The notes under the pieces: generated by a model | What the model was told of the DNA's origin: nothing | Databases searched by the model: none | The model's input: the letters and a program-made list of their open reading frames with translations, nothing else | In this document: positions 18,562-27,617 of the stretch, in pieces | Layout: the number at the start of each line of letters is the position of its first letter | How positions within the stretch are numbered: the stretch's first letter is position 1 | Assembly: GCA_964530825.1 (NCBI GenBank) | Contig: CAZHCA010000032.1 | Location: 1 to 49,521 of the forward strand | From: CAZHCA01 sp964530825 | GTDB taxonomy: Bacteria; Bacteroidota; Bacteroidia; Chitinophagales; Saprospiraceae | Reading direction: 5' to 3' | DNA length: 49,521 bases | Translations under genes and position numbers: made by a program

Positions 18562-19002
18562 GTTTTTGGTGATTATGTGTGTTTCATAATGTGACAACCA
18601 TAACCTGGGGCCTGGCTTAGTTTGGGATAGGGCATAAATTGAAGTTAGCAGCGCACTACTGCATGTTCTTTTTTGAAAGTCTAAGAAAGAGGGTCACACA
18701 GAGGATAGGGTAGTTGGAATTGATCGATCTTTCTTATAGACGAAAATCAAATAAGATTTATTGTTAGCCGTAAAGATTTGCACATTATTTTTTCATAAAA
18801 AGATTTGCGGGGCAGGTCCTACTCGCATACAAGGATTTTCTGGGCATCGATACGTTTCGGGCTTAGACCGTTATACCTGTTGTACAAGGCCGCCGAGTGG
18901 GTAAAGCGCTGTGGTTCATGCCCATGTTACAGTAAGGCGGCGAAACATCGGAGAGACTACTGGGCGCATTTCGTTGCCCGACTTATTCTCTCTACGTTTT
19001 TG
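18562..19002. other. Intergenic region, no gene recognised
   Basis: About 440 bp between the FkbM gene stop and the DUF5060 gene start, both on the minus strand. It is AT-rich near the DUF5060 start. The only pattern noticed is AAAGATTTGC repeated at 18772 and 18799. A 68-residue plus-strand ORF here has no protein-like features. It likely holds the DUF5060 gene promoter. Confidence 0.5.
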
Positions 19003-19746
19003 TTAGGTTAGGCTGGGGGGCTCGAAAACAAAATTATTCAGGTAGCCCCTTTTGGCCCAAAAGCGGCCCGGTCCTTGTGCTTGGTGAACGGCGGGATTAA
19101 ATTCTTGCAGAGGCCTTCGGTGCCCCCCATCAAAAAAATATCCACGGTAATCCAATTCGAGAAGCGGGCGAAAGACATCAGAGATATCGCCTGCAGTCAG
19201 GTGCCGGTTTTCGGCCTCGAGTAACAGGAAAGGTGGTTTTTTTTCCAGTAAGTGCCTGGCGCCGGCCAGTACCCGGTCTTCGTGTCCTTCCACATCGATT
19301 TTGAGGAGGCGTGGATAGCGGCTGCGCTCCAGAAAATACTGATCGATGGTGGTTACCTCGATCGTCATTGGGCGGTAATCATCCTGCTTGTCCAGACGAT
19401 CAATGCGGGCACCGGGCGAGGTACTATTGGGACCGCCGGGGATGAAAAAATCGACGCTGCCCGGAGCATCGGAAAGGCCCAGGTTTTCCAAGGTTACATT
19501 GGTGTATCCCATACGCCCTATGGTATCTTTTAAGTAGGCGTATAGTTTAGGTTGCGGCTCAAAGGCATAAACGTGTCCTTCCGGGCCTACCTTGCGGCGC
19601 ATCCAATATAGATAACCGCCCTTATGACTGCCGATATCGACCGCCAAATCTCCCGGGCGCAGACAATTCAGCAGATATCGGATTTCCGGCGCATCGATGA
19701 GGTAACGATAGCGAAAAGCCCGGTAATGGTATTTCAGCTTATCCAT
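19003..19746 (-). CDS. FkbM-family SAM-dependent methyltransferase
   Basis: A 247-residue cytosolic protein with the SAM-binding motif I LAVDIGSHKGGY (residues about 34-45), the acidic ribose-binding FEPQP, and the FkbM signature LLKIDVEGHEDRVL. FkbM enzymes O-methylate sugars, polysaccharide or lipid-linked groups and secondary metabolites. Next upstream on the same strand, 92 bp away, lies an LpxL-like acyltransferase, so a role in envelope glycan or lipid modification is plausible but not proven. Confidence 0.85.
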   Translation of the reverse strand: MDKLKYHYRAFRYRYLIDAPEIRYLLNCLRPGDLAVDIGSHKGGYLYWMRRKVGPEGHVYAFEPQPKLYAYLKDTIGRMGYTNVTLENLGLSDAPGSVDFFIPGGPNSTSPGARIDRLDKQDDYRPMTIEVTTIDQYFLERSRYPRLLKIDVEGHEDRVLAGARHLLEKKPPFLLLEAENRHLTAGDISDVFRPLLELDYRGYFFDGGHRRPLQEFNPAVHQAQGPGRFWAKRGYLNNFVFEPPSLT

Positions 19747-19838
19747 GGCAGTAGAGGTTGAGCCAGGGTGTAAAATATAAAATGTCGATGATTAAGCTGG
19801 TAAGCGTCCGGAGCCCATTTAAAACCCGGGAGAGCCCA

Positions 19839-20747
19839 TTACACCTTGCCGGAGGCAGGAGCGCACCGGGTGGAGATTTGCGCGTCTTCTTGTAAGGGTT
19901 TGATTTTCCATCGCTTATGGCTCCATAGCCAGAGTGGGGGCGCATTTTCTATACTTTGCTGGAGTGCTTTTGCATATTCGGGTACAAAGGAGTTTGCCGA
20001 GGCATCCAGTTGGATGAAAGTGACCTCGTAATGGCCGCGCTTTACCCGCTGGAAAGCAGGAAAGATCACGGTTTGGCCGCATCGTTTTGCGATACGGTCC
20101 GGTCCGGCGATAAAGGCCGTTTTCTGATTTAGGAAATTGGTCCAGCATTTAAGACTATCCTGGCGCGGGCACTGATCTCCGATTAGGATACTAATGCTTG
20201 GTCGCTCCGAGCGTATATTTTGCACAATGGTTTTATAGCCCTTGTCCGACGGCACACAGGCTACCCCGAAGCGCGACCGGATGGCGCGCATTAGGCCGTC
20301 GAAATAGGTATTTGAAACCGGTAAATAAAGCGACGTCACGGCATAGGGGAAAAATAACGGCAGAAAGGCCAGCCATTCCCAATTGCCATGGTGGGCGGCA
20401 TAGAGTAGTATGTGTTTCCGCTCTGCGTAGAGCCGCTCGATGAGCTCGGGATTGGTAATTCGAAATCTTCGCTTAGCCTCCTGGGGATGCATGGTAAGGG
20501 ATCGCAGGGCTTCCATCCAGATATCGCAAAAGCCCCGATAAAACGAAACCTCGATTTGCCTGATTGCGGCCTCACTTTTTTGGGGAAAGGAGTGGCGCAA
20601 ATTGCGGCGCACGGTGGTTAAACGATAGCGTAAACCGAAATACAAGACCAGGAAGCCTAAATCGGCAAACCGATATAATATCCAGAGTGGTAAACTAGAA
20701 AGGACAAAGAAAGGGATATACCGCAAAGGCTGCTGTTTTTTCATCAA
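19839..20747 (-). CDS. LpxL/HtrB-family lipid A acyltransferase-like protein
   Basis: A 302-residue membrane-associated acyltransferase. The N-terminal hydrophobic segment (residues about 11-38) anchors it, and AAHHGNWEW (His119-x4-Glu124) is the catalytic H(x4)D/E motif of the LpxL/LpxM/HtrB family. The LSILIGDQCP-like loop and a basic C-terminal region (LWLWSHKRWK, typical of the family's WxHxRW motif) support it. It adds secondary acyl chains to lipid A or to a related lipid in the inner membrane. It precedes the FkbM gene on the same strand. Confidence 0.88.
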   Translation of the reverse strand: MMKKQQPLRYIPFFVLSSLPLWILYRFADLGFLVLYFGLRYRLTTVRRNLRHSFPQKSEAAIRQIEVSFYRGFCDIWMEALRSLTMHPQEAKRRFRITNPELIERLYAERKHILLYAAHHGNWEWLAFLPLFFPYAVTSLYLPVSNTYFDGLMRAIRSRFGVACVPSDKGYKTIVQNIRSERPSISILIGDQCPRQDSLKCWTNFLNQKTAFIAGPDRIAKRCGQTVIFPAFQRVKRGHYEVTFIQLDASANSFVPEYAKALQQSIENAPPLWLWSHKRWKIKPLQEDAQISTRCAPASGKV

Positions 20748-20932
20748 CGGAATGCATGGAATAAGTCTGGCTATTCAGTCGACAATTGTATGTAGCGTAT
20801 CAAATAAATAAGACGTTTTGCCAAATGCAGCAAGATACAAAAAAATACGTCTCTGATGCTCCCTAGCAAGCACCTTCACTAACATTTAACACAAAGCAGG
20901 GTGTTTACGCCTTTCTGTCCTTTTTAAGGGGT

Positions 20933-21973
20933 TTAGCGTTGGGGAAGGGGCACCTTATGAATGGTAAAATACATATCGGAAATATCCCCCTGGGCTTCGT
21001 GGATACGGGAGTTGGTGTAGTAGAGATGGCCATTGTAGATGCTGAAAGTATCGGCCCAGCGGACATTGTCGCCTTCGATCAGCGTCTTGATCTGGCCTGC
21101 TGGAGTCCGATACTGGATTTTGTGGTTTTCGAGGTCGGCAAAGTAAAGGTTACCGTTCGCATCTACGATCATACCGTCCGGAGCAGCGGTCTGATCCACA
21201 TTCCGAATCGCCGTAACGATTTCATTTTCGGAGTTCTTTAGTACCGAAGTGGGCAGAGCGTATAGCGTATATCCGGATAGGGCATGGTAGTACAAAAGAT
21301 CTTGCTTTGTATCCAGGGCGATCCCATCGGCGTGGACCGTGCCTTCCCAGCGCTTCCCATCAATTGTGAGGTGATCGGTCTCGGCGGAAGTGGATGGGTG
21401 GTTGTCGAGTATTCGGCGCGATGCTCCATCCTTAAGGTCAAAGATTACCAGGCCGGGGGCACCGGAATCGGTGCAATAGATGGATCGGTTTTTTTTATCG
21501 ATGCGCAGGTCGTTGATATATGAATTTTCGCGATAGGCATTTTCGTCCAAAATATATACGTCGGACAAGGAATGGGTCTGTAGATTGAAGGCAAAGATCC
21601 GCGGCGGATTCACGACCCCCTGGAATTGTGGATTGCGGGTGTCCAGCACATATAAAGTGTTTTCAAAAGCTACTACAGATTGGACGGCTACAAAGATCTG
21701 ATCGGAAATGCTGTCTCCCAATTTCCAACTATTCCATTGGGCGTCGGGAAATGGCTTGGGTTGTCCATCTTTAACCTCTACTACGGAGTGTTTAACCCCG
21801 GGACGCCAGCGTGGGAAATTAGCAAATATGCGTCCTCGATCGGTCACAGTAACCCCGGTTACTTGTTGACCGCGGAAAGAAGCAATTGCTTCGGGTGTCA
21901 TTTTTTGGGCTTTCAAAGGGAAAATAAGTAAGAGAGAGGCCAGAAAAAAAAGAAGTCTGTGAAGCATAGTCAT
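20933..21973 (-). CDS. Secreted MRJP/SMP-30-like beta-propeller protein
   Basis: The ATG ending at 21973 (MTMLHRLLFFLASLLLIFPLKAQ) gives a clean signal peptide; a start 9 codons further upstream is possible. The mature protein of about 320 residues matches the major royal jelly/yellow family, a six-bladed propeller related to SMP-30 gluconolactonases. Diagnostic stretches are FANFPRWRPGV, YVLDTRNPQFQG, IYCTDSGAPGLVIFDL, HADGIALD and WADTFSIYNGHLYYTNS. The family binds small ligands, and a catalytic role is not established. It is transcribed alone or after the GH13 gene. Confidence 0.82.
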   Translation of the reverse strand: MTMLHRLLFFLASLLLIFPLKAQKMTPEAIASFRGQQVTGVTVTDRGRIFANFPRWRPGVKHSVVEVKDGQPKPFPDAQWNSWKLGDSISDQIFVAVQSVVAFENTLYVLDTRNPQFQGVVNPPRIFAFNLQTHSLSDVYILDENAYRENSYINDLRIDKKNRSIYCTDSGAPGLVIFDLKDGASRRILDNHPSTSAETDHLTIDGKRWEGTVHADGIALDTKQDLLYYHALSGYTLYALPTSVLKNSENEIVTAIRNVDQTAAPDGMIVDANGNLYFADLENHKIQYRTPAGQIKTLIEGDNVRWADTFSIYNGHLYYTNSRIHEAQGDISDMYFTIHKVPLPQR

Positions 21974-22230
21974 GGATAATACATTTACTAAGTTCAGCAA
22001 GTAAGCTAGTTAAAAACGCCCTTTTGGTCAAGCGATGGCCGCCTGCGGTAGCTGGCATTCGAGCACCCAAGTACCGGATTGGTCAATGTCGCACCACTAG
22101 GAAGTTCAAAATAATATCCTTTGGCCTGAAAATTGGTCTTACGGCGCCGGATTTTTTCCAAAACGCTTCGCGCTTCATCTGGCAGCGAAACCTTATTTTC
22201 GATCACCAAAAAACAGTTTTCACACACGCC

Positions 22231-24111
22231 CTAATGCTTCACTAATACCGCCGCACTGCGCGGGCTCATCAATATTGCATTGGCTTCCAGTTGCATGGTT
22301 CCCACCTGCCAGATAAGCTCGTAGTCGCCGGACAAGCGAACAGTTTGGGGGGTGTCATTGGCATTGAGGACTGTCAATAGGTCTTCTTGTTCATTAAATC
22401 GACGGTAAGCCAGAGTCTTGGCGGGCTCATTTTGCACTACAAATGATAATGCACCATTTGATAATGCGGTGTATTTTTTACGCATTCCGATCAAGGTCTG
22501 GTAATCCCGAAACAAGGTCTGGTCAAAGGCTACCGAATCAATGGGGCGATCTAAACCCAATGGATGCGCACGCTCCGGCTGGAATGTGTAATCGGGCCAG
22601 ATCAGCGGTTTGCGGCAGGAAGGATCGTCGGCGCCCCACATCCCCATCTCGTCGCCCGCCCAAATATGGGGGGCGCCCAGATAGGTGAACTGATGGGTGA
22701 GTAAAAGGCGCAAAGTACGGTAGGCGACGGAGTCGGGGCGGTGAATTTTATAGTCGGGATTTTGTCCTGGATCGCTTTGGTACTTGTACAGGTTCTTATT
22801 GAACAAGGAGGTTGACAGCCGGGGCGTATCATGGGTACTGGTCACGTTCATCATGGCATAGATGTTGGCGGGTCGTAAGTCAGCATGAAGTGCCTGGAGC
22901 TGTTGAACAAAGCTCGTCACCGGCATTGGGCCCGGTGCTTCGTTGAGGAAATGGCGTGCAGTACGGTACCAGCGGTAATTCATGACGGCGTCGAAGATGT
23001 CGCCTTCGAGGTAGGGTGCCGGGTCGAGGAAATCATTGGGAAATAGCTCCCACCAGATCTCACCAACCAAGTAGGCTTCCGGGTTGGTTTCGCGCACAAC
23101 CTCTCGAAATTCGCGCCAGAATCCCAGCGGCATTTCGCCGGCTACATCAAGGCGGTAACCGTCGATGCCGTCGGTAGGATCACCGTCGCCATTGGGGTCG
23201 AGCCAGCGTCGGGTGACGGCGAAAATATGTGCTTTTGCCGCTGGATCGGCTACCGTACCCTCAAAAGGTGTCACTTTGGTGTGATCGGGGCGGATGGTTT
23301 CCCGGATTTCGGGCAGGGTAGTGGCATTGGCCCAGCCGCGGTAATCAAATTCATTTTCTGGTGTGGCCGGGTCGTCGAAGGCCTCGATGTAGTACCATCC
23401 GGCATAGGGAGAGCTTTCCTGTTTTGCCAGTATATCCTGCCAGGCCCAAAAGGTAACGCCAGTGTGGTTCCAGGAGAAATCGACGATTACCTTGATATCG
23501 CGTTGGTGGAGCTGATCAATGAGGTGCAAAAATAAGGTGTCGGCACTAGTCCACTGCCAGGTATCGGGATTGTTGGCCATTTCCTGAGCGATGATCTGGC
23601 GGTCGCCCTGCGGATCGGGTCCGAAGTTGCGGTCGACATGGCGCCAGTGGCGGGCGTCGAATTTATGAAGGGAGGGGGCGTCGTTGAGCGGGTTGAAATA
23701 GATGGCATTAACACCCAGGGAGTCGAGATAGTCGATTTTATCCAGGACGCCTTGGAGGTCACCTCCGTAGCGGCGCAGTTGGACCTTTTGATTGAAGTTT
23801 TCCAGGTCGGTCAGCCTGGCGAAATACGGATCGGGAGCATACCAGTCTTGCGTCCAGGGAGTGATAGACCAGCCTTGGGGTACATAGCCCGGATAGGCGC
23901 CGATGATGTCGGGGGGTGTAGGGTCGTTGTCAGGGTCGCCATTGCGAAAACGCTCTACGAAAATCTGGTACCAGATAGCTTCGCGGGCCCAGGCAGGAGG
24001 ATCTTCAAAAGCGGTCTCTGGCTTTTCTTGGAAAACGGTATTGGTTGGGGTCGGTTGGCAACCGAACCACAATAAACATCCTAGTATAAAGTAAAAGACG
24101 TTCCTTTTCAT
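22231..24111 (-). CDS. GH13 alpha-amylase-family lipoprotein (neopullulanase/cyclomaltodextrinase-like)
   Basis: The start at 24111 (MKRNVFYFIL) gives a lipoprotein signal with Cys18 (LLWFGC). The 626-residue protein carries all GH13 catalytic motifs: nucleophile Asp322 (GYRLDVAGE), acid/base Glu351 (GEIWWE), transition-state Asp428 (STHDTPRL) and the first conserved region VIVDFSWNHTG. A C-terminal all-beta domain ends at SAAVLVKH. It should cleave alpha-1,4 or alpha-1,6 glucans in the periplasm or at the outer membrane. It lies 28 bp behind the NTPase gene and is probably in the same operon. Confidence 0.9.
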   Translation of the reverse strand: MKRNVFYFILGCLLWFGCQPTPTNTVFQEKPETAFEDPPAWAREAIWYQIFVERFRNGDPDNDPTPPDIIGAYPGYVPQGWSITPWTQDWYAPDPYFARLTDLENFNQKVQLRRYGGDLQGVLDKIDYLDSLGVNAIYFNPLNDAPSLHKFDARHWRHVDRNFGPDPQGDRQIIAQEMANNPDTWQWTSADTLFLHLIDQLHQRDIKVIVDFSWNHTGVTFWAWQDILAKQESSPYAGWYYIEAFDDPATPENEFDYRGWANATTLPEIRETIRPDHTKVTPFEGTVADPAAKAHIFAVTRRWLDPNGDGDPTDGIDGYRLDVAGEMPLGFWREFREVVRETNPEAYLVGEIWWELFPNDFLDPAPYLEGDIFDAVMNYRWYRTARHFLNEAPGPMPVTSFVQQLQALHADLRPANIYAMMNVTSTHDTPRLSTSLFNKNLYKYQSDPGQNPDYKIHRPDSVAYRTLRLLLTHQFTYLGAPHIWAGDEMGMWGADDPSCRKPLIWPDYTFQPERAHPLGLDRPIDSVAFDQTLFRDYQTLIGMRKKYTALSNGALSFVVQNEPAKTLAYRRFNEQEDLLTVLNANDTPQTVRLSGDYELIWQVGTMQLEANAILMSPRSAAVLVKH

Positions 24112-24139
24112 GGACAAAAGATAGGAAAAGCGGGAGAAT

Positions 24140-24643
24140 TTAGTGGTAATCCGTCCCATCTACCTCCGGCGAGGATAAACGCCAAAGATCTTGCTTGAGG
24201 AATTGGCGGTATTTTTCAAGCTGGTACCGGTCAACTACTGCTGGTAACAAGGAGTCGCGGATTACCAGGAGTAGTGGTAGATGCTGATCTTCCAGGGCCT
24301 GGCGCAACAAGTTGTGGTGGCCACTCCCACGCAGTTCGAGTTTGCCTATTTCATCCATGACGAATAGGTTGGGCCGGGTAATCAGCGCTTGGCGGTAGCT
24401 TTCCATAGCCATTCGGAATGCTGCGCCATTGAGGTAATAGCGCCCTACGGGGATGGTGTCGGTCGACGGCCCCTCTAACTCGTAGGCTTGGGTCGCTCCG
24501 GCCGGCAACTGGAGGAAAACTTTTTTGCTTTCGACGGTAGGGGTGAGAAAACCGGTCACATTTTTGCCCTTTGCCCAGTGTCGTAATGCTTGGGACTTAC
24601 CCGACTGAATGGGACCGGTCAGGATGTAGATCGGTTGAGTCAT
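24140..24643 (-). CDS. THEP1-like P-loop nucleoside triphosphatase
   Basis: Start chosen at the ATG ending at 24643 (MTQPIYILTG), giving 167 residues. The Walker A motif is GPIQSGKS (residues 10-17) and Walker B is LFVMDEIGKLEL (Asp97, Glu98); both match the THEP1/NTPase family, which also has the DEIGKLEL signature. Substrate preference is unknown. The start lies 47 bp inside the end of the preceding membrane-protein gene, and the GH13 gene follows after 28 bp, so all three are likely cotranslated or cotranscribed. Confidence 0.82.
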   Translation of the reverse strand: MTQPIYILTGPIQSGKSQALRHWAKGKNVTGFLTPTVESKKVFLQLPAGATQAYELEGPSTDTIPVGRYYLNGAAFRMAMESYRQALITRPNLFVMDEIGKLELRGSGHHNLLRQALEDQHLPLLLVIRDSLLPAVVDRYQLEKYRQFLKQDLWRLSSPEVDGTDYH

Positions 24644-25592
24644 CGTATAGAATATGAAGATAGAAGAAGTAGAAAATAAAAAATTTAATCCGCTCCATTC
24701 CCCGGTGTCGCTTTGCAAGTTCCACCGCTTGTCGGGTGCGAATTTGGAATAAAGGCAGAGTAGCTTTCAGTTGGGGTAATACTTCATTGACTTTGCTTCT
24801 TTGGCCACCCAAATTTAGGCGAAGTGCCAGGGGAGTCAGCAGTTGGAGCAGTAATAAAACCACTGCGACCCGCAGAAGATACCATCCCACTGACTGCGAA
24901 CTGTGCCAGACAAAAGATAATGCGATAGCCAGCAGGATGAGCAAGCCGAAGTAGTAAAGCCACTGGGAGCGTTTCCGGGTAACGGCAACACGGGGTATCG
25001 TGCCAACCAGCCGATCGGGTAATCTGTGCTGGAGATTGGGTGTTTCCCGCAGTAATGCCAACGCCCACCTAGCCAAGAGGATACCCCAGGCCAGGTAGAT
25101 CATCAAATACAGGGCCAGCAGGGCGCCCAATACGACCCAGGCCTGGTTTTGGGTGAGAAATACCTTATGCAGCAGTTCTACCATACCCAGCCACAATGCC
25201 TTTCCGAATAGGATGGTCGCCATGATTGGCTTTTGCAACCCGCTTTCCAGCATACATAAAACCGTGTACAATCCTACGACCAATGGTCGGAGCCGGAAGG
25301 CCGGAAAGAGGAAGGCGGCCAGCAACCCCTGGAAGCCAACCGCCACGTAGGCCCCGACCGAAGCGTGCGGGCTGAGCGCAAATTTAGCAGCCAGTACAGT
25401 CCCGAGGGCGCTGAGCATGACCGAACGCCGATAACCGCTGTAGTGGGCCAGCAAAATGTTGGTGATTACCGCCAATCCACCAACTAATAAGCCGGTAAAG
25501 GGAAATTGAAGCAGGTGGAGAATCCCTCCAATGCCCCCTTCGATAAAAGCCCAGAGCAAAATCAGTCTTTGGATGGGAGTAGCAGCATGCAC
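24597..25592 (-). CDS. Multipass membrane protein of unknown function, GTG start likely
   Basis: The longest ORF runs back into the upstream acetyltransferase gene; a GTG at 25590-25592 (VHAATPIQRLILLWAF), 38 bp after that gene's stop, is the best start and gives 331 residues. About eight hydrophobic segments are visible (for example LILLWAFIEGGIGGILHLLQ, GLLVGGLAVITNILL, YLMIYLAWGILLARWALALL, YYFGLLILLAIALSFVW). A Gly/Ala-rich first half is reminiscent of ECF-type or CbiM-like uptake components, but I cannot assign a family. The tail overlaps the NTPase gene, which hints at a membrane protein/NTPase partnership (inference). Confidence 0.65.
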   Translation of the reverse strand: MHAATPIQRLILLWAFIEGGIGGILHLLQFPFTGLLVGGLAVITNILLAHYSGYRRSVMLSALGTVLAAKFALSPHASVGAYVAVGFQGLLAAFLFPAFRLRPLVVGLYTVLCMLESGLQKPIMATILFGKALWLGMVELLHKVFLTQNQAWVVLGALLALYLMIYLAWGILLARWALALLRETPNLQHRLPDRLVGTIPRVAVTRKRSQWLYYFGLLILLAIALSFVWHSSQSVGWYLLRVAVVLLLLQLLTPLALRLNLGGQRSKVNEVLPQLKATLPLFQIRTRQAVELAKRHRGMERIKFFIFYFFYLHILYDDSTDLHPDRSHSVG

Positions 25593-25630
25593 AATTGAGC
25601 AGTTGTCGTTCCGTAACTTCAGGGTATGGG

Positions 25631-26272
25631 TTAGATGCCACGCGCAGCATGTAACCCATCCTGCATTTGTTCCAAGTACAAACCAGCATGGTAGCCGTCT
25701 GCCAGTCCATGGTGCAAGTAAATGGAAACCGGCATGAAAAAACAATCCTGGTGCTCGTAAATTTTCCCAAAGGTGATTTTGGGAATGCTATCGGTCGGTT
25801 GTAAATCGCGCGCATGGCTGAGTCCGGTGAACCGGATCCAGGGTAGGGTAGAGTAGTTTACTGTATCGATGCGGGCTGTTTCGGGATTCCAGTTCAGGCC
25901 ATTTGTATTTTGAATCCCGCTGATTACCTGCTTACCGGTGGTGATAAAGGTGTCTAGGTCGCTGGTATACGGTATAAAGGAAAAGGCGAAGGTATGATCA
26001 CTACGTCCGATGGTCGTCGTGACGTGGACCGTATCATAGACAATGACCTCTTCTTCCTCGAGCCGGTAGCGTAGATTTTCGATATTATGCACGACCTGCG
26101 CCGAGAGGTAATGATAGTAAAGAAAAAAAGAGATCTGTCGCGTTTTACAGTCGAGCAAGGCGCGTGTTACGTCCAGCTCGGTGGTGATTCCAAAAAAGGG
26201 CTCGTCCAGATTACGGAAGAATTCGAAGTGCTCGCGCCGATTCCAGGTGGCGCGGTCCAGAATTTTTTTCAT
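25631..26272 (-). CDS. Chloramphenicol-acetyltransferase-like protein
   Basis: A 213-residue protein matching the type CatA fold. The catalytic signature HHxxxDG is intact: His188 and Asp192 in YLHHGLADGYHAG. The N-terminal part begins with the typical R-x-HFEFFRNL stretch after residue 12. Length equals classical CAT (about 210-220). CAT trimers transfer acetyl from acetyl-CoA to the 3-hydroxyl of chloramphenicol; many environmental homologues act on other acceptors, so resistance is not implied. There is no adjacent mobile element. Confidence 0.85.
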   Translation of the reverse strand: MKKILDRATWNRREHFEFFRNLDEPFFGITTELDVTRALLDCKTRQISFFLYYHYLSAQVVHNIENLRYRLEEEEVIVYDTVHVTTTIGRSDHTFAFSFIPYTSDLDTFITTGKQVISGIQNTNGLNWNPETARIDTVNYSTLPWIRFTGLSHARDLQPTDSIPKITFGKIYEHQDCFFMPVSIYLHHGLADGYHAGLYLEQMQDGLHAARGI

Positions 26273-26315
26273 GGAGTAAAGGTAAGGTGGAATGTCAACC
26301 CTTCAAAATTACCCT

Positions 26316-26810
26316 TTACGGGACCTGTTCTGCAGGTCTCTTTTTCCGGGTGAAAATTGCCACGATAAGGGTTGTGATCACGCCCATGATGGAGGTTCCG
26401 ATTAGGCCCTGTTTAACATAACTGCTTAGGTTGAAATATTTATTCGCCTCCTCCTGTGTCATTTTTTGAGATTCTATGGCGTAAGCGGCCGCATTTTCGA
26501 AATAATCTGGAGAAATAATGCTGGAGGTGATGTACTGGGTGAGGGGCGTTAAGATAGTAATGAACAAGGTGAGGATCAGGCCCGAGACTACCCCCTGACC
26601 ATAGGTCATATATCCATGGTGCGCGGTTTTGCGCTTATCGAGCAGGGCGAGTACATAAATCGCCACGGCTAGTAGGGCAAAGAAATTGGTAAAAATGGGG
26701 TGTTTATCGATGTGTTGATCGTGCAGGCCGGTTACTTTTTCGAGGGCCATCCAGGCTAACTGGATAATGGCAAAGATAAATGCCCATTTGATTTCAGTAC
26801 GAATGGTCAT
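26316..26810 (-). CDS. DUF4199 membrane protein
   Basis: A 164-residue four-helix membrane protein: hydrophobic segments near residues 8-26, 40-58, 72-92 and 135-153. The central YMTYGQGVVSGLILTLF and the hydrophilic loop SPDYFENAAAYAIESQKMTQEE are typical of DUF4199, a Bacteroidota family without known function. It heads a minus-strand cluster (DUF4199, CAT-like, membrane protein, NTPase, GH13). A striking palindromic element lies 54 bp upstream. Confidence 0.85.
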   Translation of the reverse strand: MTIRTEIKWAFIFAIIQLAWMALEKVTGLHDQHIDKHPIFTNFFALLAVAIYVLALLDKRKTAHHGYMTYGQGVVSGLILTLFITILTPLTQYITSSIISPDYFENAAAYAIESQKMTQEEANKYFNLSSYVKQGLIGTSIMGVITTLIVAIFTRKKRPAEQVP

Positions 26811-26863
26811 GGCCGATAGGTTTTAGATGTAGATGTTGGAATAAAATACGATAAAAAAGCTAT

Positions 26864-26909
26864 CAGCGCTATAGCGCTGTTAGCGCTTAAGCGCTAACAG
26901 CTGTTGCAC
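26864..26909. repeat. Double palindrome, related to a second copy near 32.15 kb
   Basis: Two palindromes touch: CAGCGCTATAGCGCTG at 26864-26879 and a 26-bp perfect palindrome at 26876-26901 (half site GCTGTTAGCGCTT), followed by CTGTTGCAC. The element lies between the end of the GNAT gene and the start of DUF4199. On the minus strand it is followed by GATAGCTTTTTT, so it may also act as a terminator for the upstream operon. Flanks AGCGCTATAGC and GCTAACAG-CTGTTGCAC reappear, joined together, at 32142-32169. Confidence 0.7.
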
Positions 26910-27074
26910 GCAATTAAAAAATTTTGTATGTTTAAAGATTACTTTTTATAAAACTGACCTTCCGGTAGCTGTTTACTTTAGCGAGCAATCCTACTATTGG
27001 AAAACACTTCGTTTTGTGGCCTACGCGTAGGGAGGTCGGCTCTTGGGCTTGGGCTTTAAAACCAACTCTAATGA

Positions 27075-27617
27075 TCAGTTTGGAGCGGATAAGAAAAAAA
27101 CCTCGTGGAAAAGGAGGTGCCCGGCGATTCCGGAAAGACTACCGGGATATAGTTCCAGCACCATGGCGGCTTCTTCCGGCACGTCGAAAGGCAGGGTAAT
27201 ACCGTACTTAGCGGCTGGCTGGTAGCCAAACCGCGGGTAATATGCCGGGTGACCGATAAGTGCAACAGCGGGATAGCCCATTGCTCGGGCTTGCCGGTGG
27301 GCGGCTTCTATCAATTGGCTGCCGAAGCCCTGCTTTTGATAAGGTGGCGATACGGATACTGGTGCTAAAGTCAGCAGGGTGATGTCGCCTTTAGTGGTGC
27401 GCAGCACGACTTCCGTTAAGAGAATATGTCCTACGATTGCTCCCTGGTGTTCGGCTACCAAAGCCAGTTCAGGCACATAACCGGGGGTATGACGCAGCCT
27501 ATCAACGAGGTACTGTTCGTTTTGGTCGCTGAAGGCCAAGTCGCGAAATGCCCATTCTACAAGGTGAAAAATAGTCGGATAATCTGCTGGCTGTTCAGGA
27601 CGAATGCTCACCTTCAT
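27075..27617 (-). CDS. GNAT-family N-acetyltransferase (YhbS-like)
   Basis: A 180-residue GCN5-related acetyltransferase. The acetyl-CoA pyrophosphate loop is visible as VSPPYQKQGFGSQLI (Gln94 to Gly99, Q-x-x-G-x-G type), preceded by the LAPVSV strand. The C-terminal half with GHPAYYPRFGYQPA is typical of the YhbS-like subgroup. It overlaps the 3' end of the dioxygenase-like gene by 23 bp, so the two are coupled. The acceptor is unknown. Confidence 0.88.
   Translation of the reverse strand: MKVSIRPEQPADYPTIFHLVEWAFRDLAFSDQNEQYLVDRLRHTPGYVPELALVAEHQGAIVGHILLTEVVLRTTKGDITLLTLAPVSVSPPYQKQGFGSQLIEAAHRQARAMGYPAVALIGHPAYYPRFGYQPAAKYGITLPFDVPEEAAMVLELYPGSLSGIAGHLLFHEVFFLSAPN

Noticed and set aside
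18805..19011. 68-residue plus-strand ORF in the 18.6-19.0 kb gap.
   Set aside because: Composition is not protein-like, no start signal, convergent into the FkbM gene.
22006..22227. A 73-codon GTG-started minus-strand ORF three bases after the GH13 stop.
   Set aside because: No recognisable pattern, alternative start only; could be coupled but evidence is too thin.
26276..26319. GTAAAGGTAA/TTACCCTTTAC stem between DUF4199 and the CAT-like gene.
   Set aside because: It overlaps a stop codon, has a bulge and no T-run; regulatory role not supportable.
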